Shown in pieces: positions 5,262 to 8,732 of a stretch of DNA of 8,732 bases. This DNA comes from Flavobacteriales bacterium (GTDB taxonomy: Bacteria; Bacteroidota; Bacteroidia; Flavobacteriales_D; Cryomorphaceae): NCBI GenBank assembly GCA_020200995.1, contig JAIVHQ010000318.1, positions 1 to 8,732 of the forward strand, written 5' to 3'. The notes beneath the pieces are model-generated. The model was not told where the DNA came from. It ran no database searches and saw nothing but the letters and a program-made list of their open reading frames with translations. Within the stretch, counting starts at the first letter, position 1. Every line of letters begins with the position of its first letter. The position numbers and the translations under genes are program-made.

Positions 5262-5457
5262 AATATGGCGGGCAACCTTGAATCCCGTCACAGGCCGGGA
5301 GCAGGCGGGCTTCCGGCCTGTGCTTATTATCAGCGGAAACCTGCTCAATACCCACACGGATATCGTCATCGCCTGCCCGCTCACTACCACGAAATGTACC
5401 CGAGCGAAGACCACCCCAACGCCGGGGTGTTTATGCAAGACCAGGTGCGGGCCTTGA
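5248..5457 (+). pseudogene. MazF/PemK-type mRNA interferase, 3'-truncated by fusion to a glycosyltransferase
   Basis: The first 49 codons read as a MazF-family endoribonuclease: KKGEIWRATLNPVTGREQ (2-19), FRPVLIIS (22-29), then VIACPLTTTK (40-49). The conserved Arg23 and Thr46-48 match the residues that cleave RNA in this family. After Lys49 the reading stops resembling MazF and runs 20 out-of-frame codons to TGA 5455-5457. Family members are usually about 105-120 residues, so more than half is gone, including the C-terminal strands and helix that complete the dimer. From about 5394 the sequence is instead glycosyltransferase in a different frame. This is therefore a deletion or recombination junction, not a simple point frameshift. 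The product is probably inactive. The start overlaps the antitoxin stop by 14 bases. Confidence 0.78.
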
Positions 5458-6482
5458 GCAGTTTTGCGGAAACGTTTGTTTTCAATGCCAATCCTTACAA
5501 CCGCGGCGCTTATCGCCAAACCGACATGGCGCGATTCTACGACTTTCACCTCTTCGAAAAGCGGTGGCCGGGGCCTTTTAACGCTTTGGCTTATGCGGTT
5601 TGGGAGCGGCAGGCCTTACGGGTGGCGAAGCGGATTCCGAAGCCCGACCTCATCCACCTCCACGGCGCGGCTTTGCGGGGCGGCCTTGCGGCAAAATTGG
5701 CCGCATATTGGGGCGTGCCCCTTGCCGTCACCGAGCATACCGGCCCCTGGAGCACCATCAGCGATCGACCCTACATCCTGAGGCGGGTCAAAAAGGTAAT
5801 GGAAGCCGCCGACTGTCTCATGCCTGTAAGCCGCCACCTCGCCGGTGAAATTACAGCCAGCGGCATCCGCCCAAAGCGCACGGAAGTGCTCGGTAATCCC
5901 GTGAACACCGAACTTTTTTCCCTGCGCAGCACACCCCTCACCGCCCGCAAAAACATCCTCTACCTCGGTCGCCTCGACGATTTTAAGGGCGCCTTGCGCA
6001 CCTTGCGCGCTTTTGCAAAAGCGGCGGAGCAATTGCCCGGCTACACCCTCACCATCGCCGGAGAAGGGGAGGAGGCATCGGGTATTCGGGCATTTATTGA
6101 AACCCACAGCCTCGAAGGCCGGGTTGAGTTTCACGAAGGCTTTTTCTTCCGGGAGCAGATGCTGGAATATTTTCACGCTGCCTCTTTCCTCGTATTCCCG
6201 AGCCTCCACGAGAGTTTTGGCCTCGTACCCCTCGAGGCCATGAGCACGGGCCTGCCGGTGCTGCTCACCGACCGCACCGGCCCGCGGGATTTTTTCGATC
6301 CTATGGTTGGTATGCAGGTCGACCCCGAAAGCGAAGAAGCCATCGCCGAGGGAATGCGGGCTATGGCGGGGCGGATTAATGAGTTTGAGCCTGTGTCGAT
6401 CAGGCAGCATGTGGTTGATGGATGGGGGGTGGAGAGGTATGCTGAGAAGCTCAAAAAAAGCTACCCGAAAAGGGTTAATTGA
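5394..6482 (+). CDS. Glycosyltransferase family 4, 5' end lost at a mazF junction
   Basis: From ATG 5394 this gives 362 residues beginning MYPSEDHPNAGVFMQDQVRA. GT4 enzymes of this type normally start with about eight to ten further residues forming the first strand and a Ser-Trp before YPS, so the native start is missing. The rest is complete: acceptor domain with LIHLHG (86-91) and TEHTGPWS (113-120), linker GNPVN (167-171), donor-domain strand ILYLGRLDDFKGA (188-200), and EX7E with Glu273 and Glu281 in ESFGLVPLE. No internal stop or frameshift is seen, so the break is recent or the protein still works. The same frame stays open back to ATG 5265, giving 405 codons, but those 43 extra residues are mazF DNA read out of frame. 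Expression would depend on the antitoxin promoter. It would transfer a sugar in the local polysaccharide; specificity is unknown. Confidence 0.74.
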   Translation: MYPSEDHPNAGVFMQDQVRALSSFAETFVFNANPYNRGAYRQTDMARFYDFHLFEKRWPGPFNALAYAVWERQALRVAKRIPKPDLIHLHGAALRGGLAAKLAAYWGVPLAVTEHTGPWSTISDRPYILRRVKKVMEAADCLMPVSRHLAGEITASGIRPKRTEVLGNPVNTELFSLRSTPLTARKNILYLGRLDDFKGALRTLRAFAKAAEQLPGYTLTIAGEGEEASGIRAFIETHSLEGRVEFHEGFFFREQMLEYFHAASFLVFPSLHESFGLVPLEAMSTGLPVLLTDRTGPRDFFDPMVGMQVDPESEEAIAEGMRAMAGRINEFEPVSIRQHVVDGWGVERYAEKLKKSYPKRVN

Positions 6483-6496
6483 ATACTCCATATCGG

Positions 6497-6504
6497 TACA
6501 TTTG
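6497..6504 (+). promoter_or_regulatory. Bacteroidota-type -7 promoter box for the C45-family lipoprotein
   Basis: TACATTTG is an exact TAnnTTTG match 45 bases before the GTG start at 6550. No clear TTTG lies at the -33 spacing. A weaker box, TACATTCG, follows at 6514-6521. Either could start transcription separately from the GT4 gene. Confidence 0.4.
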
Positions 6505-6549
6505 GGAAGTTCCTACATTCGCTGTTTGACACCTCTAATTCCGGACCAT

Positions 6550-7740
6550 GTGAAGCGGTTCATCGCCATCTCCCTGCTACTTCTCCTCGCCGCCTGCACC
6601 CCGCCGGCCCCGACCGAAACCAACGTCAGATCTAAAGCCGAACTCACCTACCTCGCCGACGGAAAGTTGCGCCACCTGGAGCTGTACGGCAAGCCCTATG
6701 CCCGCGGCCTCGCACACGGCCGCCTGCTCAAGGACGATATCAAAGCGGTGACCGACTCCCTGCTGCTCGATATTGAGCGCACAGCCGGCGGTGATCCGCG
6801 CGATTTTATCACCCGATTCCTTGCCGAAACTGATTTTGTCACGGCCATCAAAACCCACACCCCCGAATTGCTCGAGGAGATCAAAGGCATCGCCGACGGC
6901 TCGGGAATCGATCACGACATCATCATGATGCACCAACTCGGAGATGAATTTTTCTTCAACAGCGAGTACATTTTTGCGCACAAATGCAGCTCCATCGGTA
7001 TTAACAAAACCGACAATCACCCGGCCATTGCGGCGCAAAACATGGACATCCCGCACTACTTCCACGGATATCAAACCGTGATGCATATCACTGAAAGCGA
7101 CGGTCGGGAGAGCATCGTGCTCACCATTCCGGGACATATCGGAATTACCGGGATGAGCTCCGCGCCGGTTTCCATTAATTGCAACATCCTGATGCAGTTG
7201 GATTACGCAAGGAAGGGCCTGCCCGTCAGCTTCATCGTTCGCGGCGTGCTGAAGCAAAACAGTTATGAAGAAGCGCGCGATTTTCTTCACCGCATTCCAC
7301 ACGCCTCCGCGCAAAATTACCTGATCGGCGGGGAGGAGCAGGTGGGCAGCTTTGAGTGCTCCGCGACGGCCATCACGGAGTTTCGACCTTTTGCGGAAGC
7401 GCCTTTTACCTACCACACCAACCACCCGCTGACCAACGAGAGTTTCAGCGTCCGCTATTACGAAATCCTTGAGGAGCACGGAGTCAGCCTCGAAGAGGCA
7501 ATGACTTTTTGCCAAAGGCTGCCTTCCTTCCAACAGCGCTTCGACAGCACCACCACTGATTTCGGTATCGCAGAGATCATGGAAGTACTCAGCTCCCGCG
7601 ACCACGAGGGCGTCGATGTGCTGAGCAACAGCCTTACCTATGCTAGCGTGGTGTATGAGCTTTCCGCAAATCCGGTGTTTCACATCGCCCCGGGCAAGCC
7701 GCATGAGACGGCGTATGAGGAGCTCGTTTTCGGGAAGTGA
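6550..7740 (+). CDS. Predicted lipoprotein of the C45 (acyl-CoA:6-APA acyltransferase-like) Ntn-hydrolase family
   Basis: A 396-residue protein starting at GTG 6550. A lipoprotein signal KRFIAISLLLLLAAC (2-16) ends in the lipobox LAAC with Cys16 as the lipidated residue. The frame is open further upstream, but this start gives the natural signal peptide; ATG 6548 is out of frame. The mature part matches C45 autoproteolytic amidases: YARGLAHGRLL (50-60), CSSIGI with Cys146 as the likely self-cleavage site and N-terminal nucleophile, QNMDIP (163-168), IPGHIGITGMSS (193-204), and a G-x-P-x-x-F-I-V-R-x-V-L helix (223-234). Family members cleave or form amide bonds in acyl-amides and peptides. As a lipoprotein it would act outside the inner membrane. 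The substrate is unknown; envelope or signal-molecule amides are possible. Presence beside polysaccharide genes may be incidental. The family call is fairly confident. Confidence 0.78.
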   Translation: MKRFIAISLLLLLAACTPPAPTETNVRSKAELTYLADGKLRHLELYGKPYARGLAHGRLLKDDIKAVTDSLLLDIERTAGGDPRDFITRFLAETDFVTAIKTHTPELLEEIKGIADGSGIDHDIIMMHQLGDEFFFNSEYIFAHKCSSIGINKTDNHPAIAAQNMDIPHYFHGYQTVMHITESDGRESIVLTIPGHIGITGMSSAPVSINCNILMQLDYARKGLPVSFIVRGVLKQNSYEEARDFLHRIPHASAQNYLIGGEEQVGSFECSATAITEFRPFAEAPFTYHTNHPLTNESFSVRYYEILEEHGVSLEEAMTFCQRLPSFQQRFDSTTTDFGIAEIMEVLSSRDHEGVDVLSNSLTYASVVYELSANPVFHIAPGKPHETAYEELVFGK

Positions 7741-7780
7741 TCGTCCGCACAACCGATTAAAATCTTCCGCCCCGTTCCCC

Positions 7781-7788
7781 TATCTTCG
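7781..7788 (+). promoter_or_regulatory. Near-consensus -7 promoter box for asnB-like gene
   Basis: TATCTTCG differs from TAnnTTTG at one position and lies 20 bases before ATG 7809. No clear -33 element is present. It suggests that the amidotransferase gene starts its own transcript. Confidence 0.42.
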
Positions 7789-7808
7789 CCCGTCAAATCC
7801 CCTCTCCA

Positions 7809-8732
7809 ATGTGCGGCATCTTCGGCGTATGGAACCATCCCGGCATCACCGGCAGCGACCTCAGGCGGGCCTCGGCACTGCTGCGCCACCGCGGGCCCGA
7901 CGATGAGGGTTTTTTGACCGTGAGCGAGGGAGTAGCCACTCCCTTTTCGGGAAAAGACACCACCGCCCCGGGCCTGGCCGAATTGCCCGAAGCCGCGCCG
8001 TGCCCCAATGCGTTGCTCCACCGGCGACTTTCCATCCTCGACCTCAGTCCGGCCGGCCATCAGCCCATGCAACTTTCCGGGCGAAAGATCTTCCTCAGCT
8101 ACAACGGGGAGGTGTACAACTTCAAAGAATTGGCTTCGGCCCACGGCATCACGGCCCGCACCGGCACCGATACCGAGATCATCCTTGCGCTTTACGCAAA
8201 ACTCGGTACCGCTTGCTTCGAAGAAATGCAGGGCATGTGGGCCCTCGCCCTCCTCGATTTGGAAAAGGGCGAGCTCATCCTTTGCCGCGACCGATTCGGC
8301 ATCAAGCCACTCTATTGCTGTCTTCAGGGGAAGTCGCTTGCATTCAGCAGCGAAGTGAAACCACTGCTCGAAATGGCCGGAATCGCACCGCGCATTGCGC
8401 AAAGTAAAATCCTGCAATTCCTAAGCTACGGCGCCGCAAGCCATCCCAACGAGTCATTTTTTGAGGACATCACAGCCCTGCCGCCCGGCACCCTGATGCG
8501 CTACAGGCTCGACGGCAAGAGCATTAAAATGGAGCGTTGGTACGACCTTGAAGATGCGGCGGGTCAGCCGTCTGCCGGCGATTTCGAAAGCCTTTTCACC
8601 GAAAGCATCCGCGCCCACATGGTGGCCGATGTGGAGGTGGGCAGCTGCCTGAGCGGCGGCCTCGATAGCAGCGCCATTGTTGCCTCGGCTGCCGCCTCGG
8701 CCACCGGCTTCAAAACCTTCACAGCCTCCTTT
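7809..8732 (+). CDS. asnB: Asparagine synthetase (glutamine-hydrolysing), AsnB type, N-terminal 308 codons (partial)
   Basis: From ATG 7809 the frame is open for 308 codons to the window edge. Cys2 directly follows the initiator Met and, after Met removal, is the nucleophile of the class II glutamine amidotransferase domain. Supporting motifs are RHRGPDDEG (26-34), RRLSILDLSPAGHQPM (72-87), NGEVYNF (99-105), TDTE (120-123) and RDRFGIKPLY (160-169). The synthetase domain begins near 255, and SGGLDSS (282-288) is the ATP pyrophosphatase loop. The enzyme releases ammonia from glutamine and couples it to an adenylated carboxylate. Free asparagine synthesis is the default, but AsnB paralogues in polysaccharide loci are thought to amidate sugar acids; context makes either possible. 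A stretch of about 25 residues between RGPDDEG and RRLSI (roughly 41-68) is longer than in E. coli AsnB. The C-terminal half lies outside the window. Confidence 0.9.
   Translation, partial: MCGIFGVWNHPGITGSDLRRASALLRHRGPDDEGFLTVSEGVATPFSGKDTTAPGLAELPEAAPCPNALLHRRLSILDLSPAGHQPMQLSGRKIFLSYNGEVYNFKELASAHGITARTGTDTEIILALYAKLGTACFEEMQGMWALALLDLEKGELILCRDRFGIKPLYCCLQGKSLAFSSEVKPLLEMAGIAPRIAQSKILQFLSYGAASHPNESFFEDITALPPGTLMRYRLDGKSIKMERWYDLEDAAGQPSAGDFESLFTESIRAHMVADVEVGSCLSGGLDSSAIVASAAASATGFKTFTASF

Noticed and set aside
5380..5400. Programmed frameshift joining MazF to the glycosyltransferase
   Set aside because: There is no slippery heptamer or nearby stimulatory structure, and both proteins are truncated relative to their families, which points to a DNA junction.
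6577..7752. Minus-strand ORF of 391 codons
   Set aside because: It is antisense to the C45-family lipoprotein, which has a signal peptide and catalytic motifs; the minus reading has none.
7680..8417. Minus-strand ORF of 245 codons and plus-strand ORFs near 8000-8407
   Set aside because: All are shadows of the asnB-like gene, whose frame is fully supported by motifs from 7809 to the window end.

Overview
The window looks like part of a cell-surface polysaccharide locus from a fairly GC-rich member of the Bacteroidota. The taxonomic reading rests on promoter style: boxes matching the Bacteroidota -7 consensus TAnnTTTG lie in front of most transcription units, and there are no Shine-Dalgarno-led starts. 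Protein content agrees: glycosyltransferases (GTs), a hexapeptide acyltransferase, a SAM methyltransferase, a sulfotransferase and an AsnB-type amidotransferase. I cannot name a genus.

Layout. A sulfotransferase 5' end leaves the window leftward on the minus strand (1-165). It is divergent from a tightly coupled pair on the plus strand: a putative GT-like protein (533-1249) and a GT4 glycosyltransferase (1249-2388). Between the divergent promoters lies a ~202-bp element with terminal inverted repeats (287-488), probably a MITE or IS remnant. Next come a small AT-richer antitoxin-like ORF (2606-2767) and a decayed GT C-terminal fragment (about 2783-2949). A coupled acyltransferase-methyltransferase pair follows (3015-3575 and 3572-4297), closed by a probable terminator. 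A ~720-bp gene-free stretch (4298-5018) holds short hairpins and repeat debris. A MazE/CopG-like antitoxin (5019-5261) follows, then a mazF-like toxin gene whose 3' half is missing and which runs directly into a GT4 gene lacking its first codons (5394-6482). The right side holds a predicted lipoprotein of the C45 acyltransferase/amidase family (6550-7740) and the first 308 codons of an AsnB-type asparagine synthetase (7809 to the window end).

How the parts fit. The GTs, acyltransferase, methyltransferase, sulfotransferase and amidotransferase are what is expected for building and decorating an O-antigen, capsule or exopolysaccharide. The toxin-antitoxin-like genes are intruders. In both places where one occurs, a glycosyltransferase next to it is truncated. 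The most notable structure is the mazF/GT4 junction at about 5392-5397. It breaks both genes in one place and leaves the GT downstream of an intact toxin-antitoxin promoter carrying a 9-bp direct repeat that could be an antitoxin operator.
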